Positions 15,914 through 25,800 of a stretch of 64,000 nt of DNA are shown piece after piece. Position 1 is the first letter of the stretch; every line of letters begins with the position of its first letter. The stretch is from Chloroflexi bacterium HGW-Chloroflexi-10 (lineage in GTDB: Bacteria > Chloroflexota > Anaerolineae > Anaerolineales > Anaerolineaceae). Location: the NCBI GenBank assembly GCA_002840755.1, contig PHBZ01000017.1, positions 1-64,000 of the forward strand, in the 5' to 3' direction. The position numbers and the translations under genes are program-made. A model generated the notes under the pieces. It saw only the letters and a list, made by a program, of their open reading frames with translations, was not told where the DNA came from and ran no database searches.

Positions 15914-18145
15914 TCAGCGAATAGTCAAAGGCAGATAAACGTATGCCAGTTCTGTACTGATAGCAAAAACTGAATAATTCTGAATATTGTTTGCTTCCAC
16001 GTAATTATACATACCACCAGGATGGGGTTTGGGTATTTGGCTGTCACTGAGCGCCTGCCAACCATTCACGCCACAGCCATACACCACTAACTGCGCATTC
16101 GGTTCAATGTTTGCAAACTCAGAATATGAGTAATATGCCGTCCGAAAATAGAACTTCAGATTGGCACTCGTGTTCATCGTATTTTGCGGGGTGACGCTAT
16201 AGTGGCGTAGAACATGATCTCCCAAAAGTGTTTTGTTATGACACAATTCAGGTGTTGGGCCGGCGCCCATGGTAACGGTTGCAGACGTGTTTCCTAACGA
16301 GACAGCAGCAGTGGAGGTGATCTCGATAGCCGGGCCGGAGACAGCATCCAGAAATAGTACCGCTCCTCCGCCGGTATTCACCGCCTGTGGCGGCGCACTG
16401 CGTTTGATTGACCCACCATTGGACAGATTTGCAGATATCGTCAGCAGGCTGGAACCAACATCCACGACAGCCGTTGGATCGGTACTTAGATTGTAGAAAT
16501 TAAAATTACCGGTTATAGTTTGCAACCCGCGGTTAGCCAGCATTACATCATAAGTGAGCGGATCGAAACTACCGCCGGCACCAAGTGTCAAATCGCTGAT
16601 CGACTGGAGATTTCGGGTGAGAACAAAATGACCTTGCTGGATATCCAGTTTTCCCTGAAAAATTGCCCAGCCACTGGTATCGATATTTACAGTGATATCC
16701 TTGTTAATCAGCACATCTTCCATGATCATGCCGCTGATTGAAACCACGCCCTGGCCCGCGGCTGCGGCTGCCCGGGCTTCCGCAAATAAATCAAAACAGG
16801 GCGCGTTGCCGTTGCAAACCCCGTCCGGATTGTAATATACCTGGGTAGGGGAAAAAATAAACACCGCTCCATTATCTTCACTGGAACCATCCACCAGGGG
16901 AGCGCCTACCACTGCAAAACCATTGGCGTGGTCAACCGCAAACCCGAATTGGTCCTGGCTTGCTCCGCTGTCTGCATAAATTCTTTCATGGGACGTCGCG
17001 CCTGATACCCAACCCGTTAAGGGTTTCAAGTAAAGCATTGCTGCACCGCATTTATAATTCAGATTAACACTTTGGCCGTCTGCCCCAACCAGGATTGAAT
17101 CGCCATCCACGCTGACTGACCGGCCAAAATGGTCATAGCTTTCATCTATGGAATAGTCCAGAATTGCGGTTTCGGCAGCATTTGCCCAGCCTGCGGGAGG
17201 ACGGATAAAGATATATGCGGCACCGCGTTGGGTTGCTTTATTATCTGCACCGACTGCCAGTGTATCGCCATCGATGGAAACCGCTGCGCCAAACCAATCA
17301 TTAACGGCTTTGTCTGAGGCGCTCAGTTTGGCTGTCTGCACTGCGCTTACCCAGCCGCTGACCGGTTTCTCGAAAAGATAGACTGCACCGGAATTGCTGA
17401 TGCCGGCAAGATCATGATAGATTGCACCCGCGACAATCGTACTACCGTCAATGCTCACCGCGGCGCCAAGGCGATCGTTGACCAACCCATCACTGGCTGT
17501 AAGGCGCGCGTTTTCATGCAAGCCGCCACTCCATCCACCACCTGGTTTATTAAACACATAGACAGCGCCGGTTGAAGTGTTTTCTCCATTGGCACCAACG
17601 GCGATCGTGTCCCCGGAAATGGATACGGAATAGCCAAATTGAGCCAAATTTAACGGGGTTTGGGGAGTAAGGATGGCAGTTTCGGTCATGTTTTGCCAGC
17701 CGCCGGCTGGTTTGACAAATACGTAGGCCTTGCCTTTAGATGTATCCATGCCATGCGCGCCGATAACAATCGTATCACCATCCATCGCGACCGAATAACC
17801 GAAGAATCCTGACACAGCCGCATCCGTAGCGGATAATTTTGCCACCTGGGTCATATCTTCCCAACCATTTGCACCGATCAGGTAAACAAAAGCAGCCCCT
17901 TTCTGGATGCCGCCGGTTGTGTAGTACGGAGCACCCGCCACGACGACATTCCCACTGATAGCCACTGAATACCCTAATGAATCAAATGCGGTTTGCGGAC
18001 TGGCGGTTAATGTCGCGCTTTCTCTGAGCAGGGGGTTCTCAAACTTGACAGATTCAAAGCCCCGTGCAGCTGCAGGCAGCGGAAAAAGAAGCAGCCCAAC
18101 CAGCAGAACAATGATAAGACCAGAAAACCTGTATTTCCTATGCAT
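15914..18145 (-). CDS. Secreted FG-GAP-repeat (integrin-like beta-propeller) protein
   Basis: 743 residues. Signal peptide about 1-28 (GLIIVLLVGLLLFPLPAAARG). Residues about 45-435 hold seven repeats of the form FGYSVAMDGDTIVIGAHGM, each with a DGD or SGD calcium-type turn and ending in KGAAYVF-like strands: an FG-GAP beta-propeller as in integrin alpha chains. The C-terminal third is beta-rich with no clear domain. The protein ends AYVYLPLTIR, the same tail type as two other surface proteins here. GGGAGGG lies 9 bases before the ATG. A role in adhesion or surface display is inferred; no partner gene is seen. Confidence 0.85.
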   Translation of the reverse strand: MHRKYRFSGLIIVLLVGLLLFPLPAAARGFESVKFENPLLRESATLTASPQTAFDSLGYSVAISGNVVVAGAPYYTTGGIQKGAAFVYLIGANGWEDMTQVAKLSATDAAVSGFFGYSVAMDGDTIVIGAHGMDTSKGKAYVFVKPAGGWQNMTETAILTPQTPLNLAQFGYSVSISGDTIAVGANGENTSTGAVYVFNKPGGGWSGGLHENARLTASDGLVNDRLGAAVSIDGSTIVAGAIYHDLAGISNSGAVYLFEKPVSGWVSAVQTAKLSASDKAVNDWFGAAVSIDGDTLAVGADNKATQRGAAYIFIRPPAGWANAAETAILDYSIDESYDHFGRSVSVDGDSILVGADGQSVNLNYKCGAAMLYLKPLTGWVSGATSHERIYADSGASQDQFGFAVDHANGFAVVGAPLVDGSSEDNGAVFIFSPTQVYYNPDGVCNGNAPCFDLFAEARAAAAAGQGVVSISGMIMEDVLINKDITVNIDTSGWAIFQGKLDIQQGHFVLTRNLQSISDLTLGAGGSFDPLTYDVMLANRGLQTITGNFNFYNLSTDPTAVVDVGSSLLTISANLSNGGSIKRSAPPQAVNTGGGAVLFLDAVSGPAIEITSTAAVSLGNTSATVTMGAGPTPELCHNKTLLGDHVLRHYSVTPQNTMNTSANLKFYFRTAYYSYSEFANIEPNAQLVVYGCGVNGWQALSDSQIPKPHPGGMYNYVEANNIQNYSVFAISTELAYVYLPLTIR

Positions 18146-18336
18146 ACCAGAATCCCTCCCATATTTTCAACCCCGAAAAAATGAAATTAATCCCCGTATG
18201 GATAATATCCTTATCCATACCCACCGGTTAAAATGTTTCCCCCGGCTGATTAGATTATATAGAAACCGGGACCGGATAACAAGCAATTTTCTCTTCGGTT
18301 TGCATTCTGAGACGTGTTCTTTCTGCTGTTGGGATT

Positions 18337-19308
18337 CTATGATGAGCCAGTTGGGTCTAACTGCTCCGGGATGCGCAGCAGGGAATGACACACCGGTGAA
18401 AAATAGCGTGGCCAGAAATCCGCTGCTTCCGGGTTGATCGATTCAAAATCGACGGCACAGGAAGCAAAACCCAATTGACGGTATTCGTTGATACCGGCGG
18501 AGAGCAGATTTGCGGCAACATGGCGGCCACGATAGGCAGGGCGAACATAGGCGCCATTGATGCCAATAACATTTTCATCCTGAATAATTTCGGTGCAGTC
18601 GAAATCATAGGCATCAAAGCGCATGTAACCAACCGGGATATTTTCATCCAATGCCAGCCATAGACGATTCAGCGGTTTTATCAGAAATTGGTGGAGTTTT
18701 TGCGGATCATCAGCTTGTTTTAATGGCATAAAAATTGGCGGCTGGGTGTAGTGGCGGCAGTGTTCTTCGTCCAGCTGGCAATAGGCTTCGGCGTCTTCCG
18801 GGGTGGCCGGGCGGATTGTCAGACCGTCTGACGGAACAGTGGAGATCGGGTCCAGGGTACGGATTGCGTCAATCACAATCAGGCCGAAACCACTCCAAAA
18901 GAATGACTTCTCGACGGAAGGATCATCCGCCAGCAGGGTGATGGCATGGGCTTCACAGCCGGATGCAGTCCATTGCTGTGAGGCTATCCGGTATAAGACG
19001 CGGTAGACAGCGGTTTTGTAATCTTCCGTGGCAAAATGACCCCATTCCGGGACGTAGGCTGCTTTGCGCCGGGTGCCGCGGAACTGCTCTACCAGGTACC
19101 AACCCAGATAACCAAGCAGCTGCCCGTCTTTAACGGCCATGAGCAGGTGATTATGCGCCTGAAGGTATTCCAGTTTTTCGATCAGGCGCTGCGGCTGCGT
19201 GAAAGCCTCCGGGATCATTGGTTGTTGGCGGCGCAGACTTTTGAGCTTGAGGGTCCACAGAGCGGCCGCGTCGGAGAAATAATTCGCTTCAAAGGGAAGG
19301 ATGTACAC
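18337..19308 (-). CDS. Protein with two GNAT acetyltransferase domains
   Basis: 323 residues from a GTG start (GTG TAC ATC) behind AAAAGGGATC. The N-terminal half (1-150) has a GNAT-like layout (LLMAVKDGQLLGYLGWYLVEQF). The C-terminal half (about 160-310) has TIRPATPEDAEAYCQLDEEH and the acetyl-CoA-binding motif VRPAYRGRHVAANLLSAGI, a variant of Q/RxxGxG/A, followed by GFASCAVDFESINPEA. It is expected to transfer an acetyl or acyl group to a small molecule or protein amine; substrate unknown. It lies 14 bases after the terpenoid-cyclase-like gene and is the last of a three-gene operon. Confidence 0.8.
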   Translation of the reverse strand: MYILPFEANYFSDAAALWTLKLKSLRRQQPMIPEAFTQPQRLIEKLEYLQAHNHLLMAVKDGQLLGYLGWYLVEQFRGTRRKAAYVPEWGHFATEDYKTAVYRVLYRIASQQWTASGCEAHAITLLADDPSVEKSFFWSGFGLIVIDAIRTLDPISTVPSDGLTIRPATPEDAEAYCQLDEEHCRHYTQPPIFMPLKQADDPQKLHQFLIKPLNRLWLALDENIPVGYMRFDAYDFDCTEIIQDENVIGINGAYVRPAYRGRHVAANLLSAGINEYRQLGFASCAVDFESINPEAADFWPRYFSPVCHSLLRIPEQLDPTGSS

Positions 19309-19322
19309 AGGGCAGATCCCTT

Positions 19323-20264
19323 TTATAGCATGCCAGCTTGATACAGGATGGCTGCGGTCTGCAGCGACACCCAGCGGTTGGTTTCCTCCGGCGCGCCCAT
19401 TTCCGGCCAGGTGCGCTGGCGGAAAGGACTACTGCCGCGCCATTGCCCGTTTGGCTTGCGTAAGTTTTGCAACCAGGTCAGAGCTGGCTGGGCCTGCGGG
19501 TGATGAAGGTTATTCAGCTCAGCCAGCACCCGCAGCACAAACAGGATATCCGCATGATAGAAGATCGGGAAACTGAGTTTGCGCCATAAGGGGTTGGTTT
19601 TTTCGCCGGGATGAATTGATTTTTGCTGCAAATATTGATTCGTGCTGGCAAGCAGGAAATCTACACCCTGCTGTATGGCATTTTTAACCAGTATGGAGCG
19701 ATGCTGCTGTGGAATAGCTGCCAATGCCCACAGGCTGCGCGCCGCACCCCAGGAGCAGGGATTATCGGAATTATACTCACACTGGCAATGGTGTTTTTCC
19801 AGGCTGGAGGCAGTCAGTTCAAGCATGCATTGCAGGCGTTCATCCTCCCAGCGCTGCGCGTATAGTTCATAGCGGACGATATTGCCCCAGAGGCAAGTCC
19901 AACCATGATTTCCGGACGAGAGCCGTGAGAGAATATCCTTGTGGGTGGCGGTGAGCATATATTCCGCGCCGGCCTGAAACCGTTCATTGTGCGGATCGGC
20001 TTTCAACTCTTCCAGCAGCATGAGGCTCCAGTGCGTGCTGACGTATTTGGGCGTGTAAAAGTGATTGATATAAGGCCATTGTCCTGGAGCTGTCTGGCGA
20101 TCCAGAATGGCCGGAACTGCGCCGTTATTCTGGATGGATTGATACTCCTTTTGTACAACCGGGTCATTAACGGGCAGGCCCAGTAATTGGGTGCGCGTTT
20201 GATAACGGATGGTGGCTATACTACTACCAAGCAGCCATTGGATGAAAAGGTCTTCTACTTTCAC
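19323..20264 (-). CDS. Squalene-cyclase/prenyltransferase-like alpha/alpha-toroid protein
   Basis: 313 residues starting at GTG 20264 behind GGAGGGAATCT. Repeated helical pairs with Gln-Trp and Gly-rich turns are visible: TAPGQWPYINHFYTPKYVSTHWSLMLLEE-like at about 58-85, WGAARSLWALAAIP, and NLRKPNGQWRGSSPFRQRTWPEMG near the end. These resemble QW-type repeats of squalene-hopene cyclases and prenyltransferase beta subunits. The protein is half the length of a true cyclase and lacks the DXDD motif, so it is probably a stand-alone toroid with another role. A Cys/His cluster (EKHHCQCEY, about 155-163) is unusual and could bind metal. It sits 11 bases after the B3/4-domain gene. Confidence 0.7.
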   Translation of the reverse strand: MKVEDLFIQWLLGSSIATIRYQTRTQLLGLPVNDPVVQKEYQSIQNNGAVPAILDRQTAPGQWPYINHFYTPKYVSTHWSLMLLEELKADPHNERFQAGAEYMLTATHKDILSRLSSGNHGWTCLWGNIVRYELYAQRWEDERLQCMLELTASSLEKHHCQCEYNSDNPCSWGAARSLWALAAIPQQHRSILVKNAIQQGVDFLLASTNQYLQQKSIHPGEKTNPLWRKLSFPIFYHADILFVLRVLAELNNLHHPQAQPALTWLQNLRKPNGQWRGSSPFRQRTWPEMGAPEETNRWVSLQTAAILYQAGML

Positions 20265-20275
20265 AGATTCCCTCC

Positions 20276-20956
20276 TTAAAGGGCCTGAACAACATTCAGG
20301 TTTTCGGTGACGGCCAGCGGATTGATGATCAGAACATAATTACGGATATCTTCCAGATGTTGAAGAATAGTCTGTTCGGAAATACCAGATGGCGCATACA
20401 CGGTGAATACTGCTGATCGGGTCTCCGGGGTGATTTTGCTGCGTTGGTCGGGGCCATACAGGATGCTGGAGAGAATCCCCTGCGCGTCACGGATGTACAT
20501 GTCAGCTGGTTTGAGGGTAACTTCTTTGCCGTTGATCCCGGTATAGGTTTCACCGCCTTGGGCGGTATCCACAACCAATGGTGATTTTAGGCTTTGGGCA
20601 TCATGACCGGCGGTTAAGAGCATGTTTTTCAGTTCTGCCATAAACATGGCTTCCACCAGAGCAGCTACGGATGGGATATTTTTGCCTTTGAAAAGTATCG
20701 ATTCAAGTTGAAGCTGCACATGGTAACTTTTATCAAACTGCCTATAATAGCGCTCGTATGCCTGTAATACCGGCAGCGCTTTGATTTGCTCACGCTGCAT
20801 ACCCTGATATTGGCGGCGCAGGTTCTCCACCAGGTTGTTTTTTTCGAGCGCCAGGGTTGTGAGTTCCGATGGGTTGGTCAGATTGGAGAGATGCAGTACG
20901 CCGATGGCGGCTAACGGGTAAGTGTTTTTCCAGGATGAGGTAGGTTGCAGGATCAT
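20276..20956 (-). CDS. B3/4-domain protein (phenylalanyl-tRNA synthetase beta-like editing fold)
   Basis: 226 residues. The stretch YERYYRQFDKSYHVQLQLESILFKGKNIPSVAALVEAMFM (in pieces, about 65-105) and the VDTAQGGETYTGINGKEVTLKPADMYIRD region (about 128-158) match the B3/4 domain, the editing domain of PheT also found alone in many bacteria. Stand-alone versions are annotated as tRNA-editing-like, but their substrate is unknown. It starts at ATG 20956 with GGAAA upstream and heads an operon with the toroid and GNAT genes, an association that does not suggest a known pathway. Confidence 0.8.
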   Translation of the reverse strand: MILQPTSSWKNTYPLAAIGVLHLSNLTNPSELTTLALEKNNLVENLRRQYQGMQREQIKALPVLQAYERYYRQFDKSYHVQLQLESILFKGKNIPSVAALVEAMFMAELKNMLLTAGHDAQSLKSPLVVDTAQGGETYTGINGKEVTLKPADMYIRDAQGILSSILYGPDQRSKITPETRSAVFTVYAPSGISEQTILQHLEDIRNYVLIINPLAVTENLNVVQAL

Positions 20957-21141
20957 TATGTTGTTTCCGGATACTCTCCGCGGAGCGGGTTATTTGGAGC
21001 AGACAGCCAGAATTCCGCGGTTTAAAAAATTGTTATCATTTAGCGTTGGGGAATAAAAAGATCGGCATAGAATGGATTCATTCTTGATTATACAGGTGTT
21101 TCTTTTTTGCGAAACCGGATTTTTGGAGCGTTTTTGCCAGG

Positions 21142-21906
21142 TTAGCGGATGAAATAAAGGATCGAGACAATCACGCCAATGCCGACGACAATCCAGCGAA
21201 GAATGACGGGTTGAATGCGCCCGGCTACTTTCCCGCCCAGGGTGCCGCCCAACCAGGCAAAAACAGCCATGACCAGCGCCACCGGCCAGTTGACACTACC
21301 GGAGAAGACGAAGAAGATGGCAGCTGCGATATTGACGCTGAATGCGAGCGCCTGTTTGAGCGCGTTTAGTTTGGTGAGGGAATCATTGAGGGTCAGCCCT
21401 AACACCGCTAAAATAATCACACTCAGGCCGGCGCCAAAATAACCTCCATAGACCGCCGCCAACAGCACCGGCAGCACGGCCCAACCGTCAAAATCCATTT
21501 TGGCAGCATTACTCCCCATACGGCGGATGAGCCATTTACGCAGCGGATCGGCGGCTGCCAGCAGAGCGGAGGCCAGCAGAATGAGGAAAGGTACCAGGGA
21601 ACGGAAGAGGCGTTCTCCGGATTGTAGCAATAAAATGCCGCCAATGATTCCCCCGACGATGGATGCAGGAACGAGCAAATACAAGCGCCGTTTTTGTTCC
21701 TTGAGATCCTTGAGTTGGGCAAAAGTGGCTCCCAGATATCCGGGGCACAATGCTACGGTATTGGTGATATTGGCCGCCACAGCCGGGATGCCAATAGCGG
21801 TTAATACCGGAAAGGTGATCAATGTGCCACCGCCGGCAATCGCATTGACAGCGCCGGCTGCCAATGCTGCCAACCCAACCAGGATGTATTCGTACCATTC
21901 AATCAT
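21142..21906 (-). CDS. TSUP (TauE/SafE) family membrane exporter
   Basis: 254 residues, about eight membrane helices in two related halves. The family motif [38 protein letters not shown] (about 15-53, shown in the text in part only as GGGTLITFP and NITNTVAL) is typical of TauE/SafE/YfcA. The second half repeats it as [21 protein letters not shown]. Members move sulfite, sulfoacetate or other small organic anions. AAGGACTGCATC precedes the ATG. No pathway neighbour; the sulfur-transfer operon lies 31 kb away and no link can be shown. Confidence 0.88.
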   Translation of the reverse strand: MIEWYEYILVGLAALAAGAVNAIAGGGTLITFPVLTAIGIPAVAANITNTVALCPGYLGATFAQLKDLKEQKRRLYLLVPASIVGGIIGGILLLQSGERLFRSLVPFLILLASALLAAADPLRKWLIRRMGSNAAKMDFDGWAVLPVLLAAVYGGYFGAGLSVIILAVLGLTLNDSLTKLNALKQALAFSVNIAAAIFFVFSGSVNWPVALVMAVFAWLGGTLGGKVAGRIQPVILRWIVVGIGVIVSILYFIR

Positions 21907-22779
21907 GATGCAGTCCTTAAGAATAAAAGTACCAGCCGAGTATAACAGAAAAAATTTATTTTTGATTTTTTTTCGCCGTTAATATGAGGGCGTTCGGATG
22001 GTGGATTCCTGTTAACCTATGGGCTGGTAAAACCTGACGGCGCTGCGAAAAATAGGGATTGTGAGCGGTATTCGTTTTTTGTTTCCTTCCCCTCACTACG
22101 TCTCGGGGACAATGTCACTTTGCTCGGAACGCGTTGCGTATTCGTAAAAAAAATCCAATCGGAACGAATGCCTTTTTGGAAAATGATCGGTTGGGTGGGG
22201 GTGTCTGCGACGGGAGCACCAGATATGCTGCTTTTTTGCAAATATTCGTTTTGGAACGAATGGGGAATGGATGCTGGAGCAGGAATTTGGAAGTGGGAAC
22301 CAGGAAGTAGGTAAAGAGTAATGACAAAGAAAGTGGGCCTTTGCAAAGGATTAGTTTTGGTTGATGGTGAGAGAGTTTCCTTCGCGAAAAGATGCTCAGG
22401 ACTATGCCTTCGCGAATGGAGCGACAGCTGGTGGGGCTTGAGGAGGCGATTGGTGTGTAAGCCCGGTTGAGGACGGGTAGGTCTGGTGGTTGGCGGGTTG
22501 GAGTGCTGGTAAGAACAGCCCCACCATTGTCTGATGTCTGGTATGTTGATTGGATAGGCAGGTAGATGTATATGCGGTTTTTAAGGTGCGGTGGATATTG
22601 CTTTACTCAAAACAGATTACGACTGACTTATTGTAGAATAATTGTTCTAATAAGTCAAGCCCTCAAAATTTTGAAGGAAGGACAAGAATTGAAAAAGTAA
22701 AAGAAGCCTCAAAAAAGAAACCAAGGGAAATTGTCTGTGAGGCTGTATGTGAGGTTTGAAATCCATTTCTCATTTTTCC
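21907..22779. other. Long non-coding stretch with short repeats
   Basis: About 870 bases without a credible gene. Reading frames here are of low-complexity composition with no start sites. Visible structure: two copies of GGAACGAATG (near 22163 and 22254), two copies of CCTTCGCGAA (22379-22388 and 22407-22416), a G-rich plus strand between 22180 and 22530, and an imperfect palindrome at 22625-22656. It may be a decayed gene region. Confidence 0.5.
22625..22656. promoter_or_regulatory. Interrupted palindrome upstream of the SNF2 helicase gene
   Basis: GACTTAT and ATAAGTC form outer arms, TAGAA and TTCTA inner arms around TAATTG, with TG bulged on the left side. It is A/T-rich and could be an operator or a weak hairpin. 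It is not followed by a T-run. Confidence 0.35.
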
Positions 22780-22807
22780 ATTATAATGAAAGGTTGTCAG
22801 TAAAAAG

Positions 22808-22828
22808 CCCTGGGATGGATTCCCAGGG
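22808..22828 (+). promoter_or_regulatory. Stem-loop in the 5' leader of the SNF2 helicase gene
   Basis: CCCTGGGA, five-base loop, TCCCAGGG: a perfect 8-bp stem 37 bases before the likely start codon. A TATAAT box (about 22783-22788) precedes it, so the hairpin would be near the 5' end of the transcript and may affect stability or translation. Confidence 0.45.
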
Positions 22829-22865
22829 GATTTATAAAGCAGCTTTTATTTTGTGTTGCAGACCT

Positions 22866-25800
22866 ATGAAAAATTATTTAACCGCAGACATTGTAAACCC
22901 GGATTCGTACTACAGGGAAGACCCCGCCAGCTATTCACGCGGGCGCTTTTACTATTATGATAAACGGGTAACCCTGGTTGATTTTGACGGCGAAACAGCG
23001 CACTTGTATGTGCGGGGCAACAGTTACCCCAAATATGAGGTTTTTATGCGCGGCAGCGCCGAAAATAAGCTGGCTGCGAACTGCAACTGTCCTTACGCGC
23101 AGGAACATGATATTTGTAAACATATTTTTGCCAGTATGTATGCTTTGCGTGAGTATATCCAAACCGAAACCCAAAAGACCTGGCAATACCGGCTGAAGAT
23201 GGGTTTGAATGTGGTACCCAAGCAAAAGAAACCCAAAAGCAGCCGGTTAAAAGTTGTGGTTGGCTTTGCATTGATCAAGAGCGAAGGAGGCGGATCGGTT
23301 CATTTCCAGTTGGCCCCCTTCCTGATTAAATCCACCGAGTGGCCGAATTTTATTGATTTTACTCAAATTGAAGATATCGAAGAACGTAATCTTTTCCTGG
23401 ATAAAAACCGAAGCTGGCGCCAGCACATCCATTGGATTGATAAAGCGCAGACAACCTCTCAGGTGATTAACCTGGGGGCTGACGGCGTTCAGGTAGTCAA
23501 TTTGCTATTGAAATCCGGTAATTATTATTATTCACTGGATACATACTCCAGCTTTTTACCCCTGATTGCTTCTTTAAACGCTCCTGTATTTTTAGCAGGC
23601 TCACGCGGCGGTATTAAGGAACGTCTCTTAATTAAGGATGAACCGGTGAAGTTGGAAGCCGCTATGGTCTCTAAAGGTGACCATTTTGTATTGGATGCCG
23701 GACTTACTTATAAAGGGAATACCTATACCAGCGCCAAGGACAATTTATTCATCATTTCCAACGGCAATCCGGGCTGGGCTCTGGCTGGAAATACCATCCT
23801 GCCAGTGGAGAATCCGGAAGCTATGAATATGTTTAACTACCTGCCGGTGGAGATCCCGACGAGTGATGAAGTGGAATTCAGGGAGAGTTTTTTACCGGAA
23901 TTGCTGGAGCGAATTGGCGTTCAGAGTGACATGTTTTCCTGGACGGTGGTGGATGAAAAACCTATTGCACGGATTTATTTAAGTGAAGATAAGGGCAAGC
24001 TGTATGCTCAATTGCGCTATGCGTATGGGGATTTTGAACTGGATTTTGATCCCAAGGGTCCTGAAGATAAACTGATCGACCTGCCCGGGAATTGGGCGAT
24101 GGCAAAAATTTTACGGGATATTCCGTTGGAAGATGATTATTTTCACGCACTCACAGATGCACGGTATGGGTTGAAACGCAGCACCGACCGGTTTGAACCC
24201 GGGTGGTTTGAGTTACGAGCCAAGACTCATCCATTTGACTTTCTGATGTACAACATTGGTCTGCTTACCAAGGCCGGATTTGAGATTTTTGGTGAGGAAA
24301 AAATTAAATCGGCAAAGATCAACCGGGCTACTCCGACTTTATCTTTGAATGTAACCTCCGGACTGGATTGGTTTGATGTGGAGGCTGTAGCCCATTTTGG
24401 AGAGCAGCAAGTGGCTTACAAAGATCTTTCCAAAGCTTTGCGCAAACGCGAAAAATACATCAAGCTGGCGGATGGTTCGGTGGGAAGAATCCCGGATGAC
24501 TGGCTGCAGCGTTATAAAAAATTATTCGATCTGGCAGAAGATGGCGGAAACAGCCTGCGGGTGCGCAATTTTCACCTGCCGCTGGTGGATATGCTGCTAA
24601 AAGAAGCCGATGAAACACAAGTCTCGGATGAATTTGTGCTGAAACGGGACGTTCTGAAGAGTTTTGAAAAAATTGAACCTCAGCCGGTTGCCGGCGGTTT
24701 TACAGGTGAACTGCGCCCTTATCAAAAAGCCGGGGTGGATTGGTTGTATTTTCTGCACCAGTTTGGCTTTGGGGGCTGCCTGGCAGATGATATGGGGCTG
24801 GGCAAAACTATCCAGGTACTGGCTTTTTTGGCATTGCTGAAAGAACAAGGCAAGCTGGAGAATGGTGTTTTGCTAGTGGTGCCGAAATCTTTGATTGCCA
24901 ACTGGCAGCGTGAAGCGCAAACCTTTACGCCGCAGCTCACTTTTATGGAATTTATGGGCAATGCCCGCAAAAAAGAAACCGGTGTTTTTTCGCAATGTGA
25001 TGTGACGTTAACTACCTACGGCACCATGCTGCGCGATGTTGCTTTTTTACTTGAAAACCGTTTTTCTTATGTGATTCTGGATGAATCCCAGGCGATCAAG
25101 AATCCTTTATCGCAATCGGCAAAAGCCTGCCGGTTATTAAATAGCGAGCATCGACTGGTGATGACAGGCACACCAGTGGAGAATAATACCTTTGATCTCT
25201 GGTCGCAATTCGCCTTTATCAACCCGGGTTTATTGGGCAGCCTGGATTATTTTAAGAATGAATTTTCTTCCGGTGTGGAGGATGGGAGATCCAATGACGC
25301 ATTGCTATTGCTGCGGCAACTGGTTTACCCGTTTATTCTGCGGCGCACTAAAGAGCAAGTTGCGCCTGAGCTGCCACCACTGACCGAGAGGATTGTGTTT
25401 ACCGATATGCAGGGTGCACAGCGGGCTCTCTACCAGCGCACCCGGGATTATTATCGCAAATTATTATTGGGGATGATTGAAGATGAAGGTTTGAACCAGT
25501 CGCGCATGAAAGTTTTGGAAGGGCTGCTGCGTTTACGTCAGATATGCATTCATCCGGCCCTGGTGGAAGCAGGCTTTCATGGTGAATCCGCCAAGTTTGA
25601 GATTTTATTGGAAACGATTGAGAATTTGCGTTCTGAAGGCCATAAGGCGCTAATCTTTTCGCAATTTGTACAGACTCTGTTTATTTTGCGCAGTGAACTG
25701 GATCAGCGCAAGATACCCTACGCCTACCTGGATGGTCAGACGCACAACCGCCAGCAGCAAGTGGATCTTTTCCAGCAGGACCCAGCCATACCATTTTTCC

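Noticed and set aside
22017..22346. 109-codon minus-strand frame in the non-coding kilobase
   Set aside because: Low-complexity content, no ribosome site and no domain; overlaps repeats, so not called as a gene.
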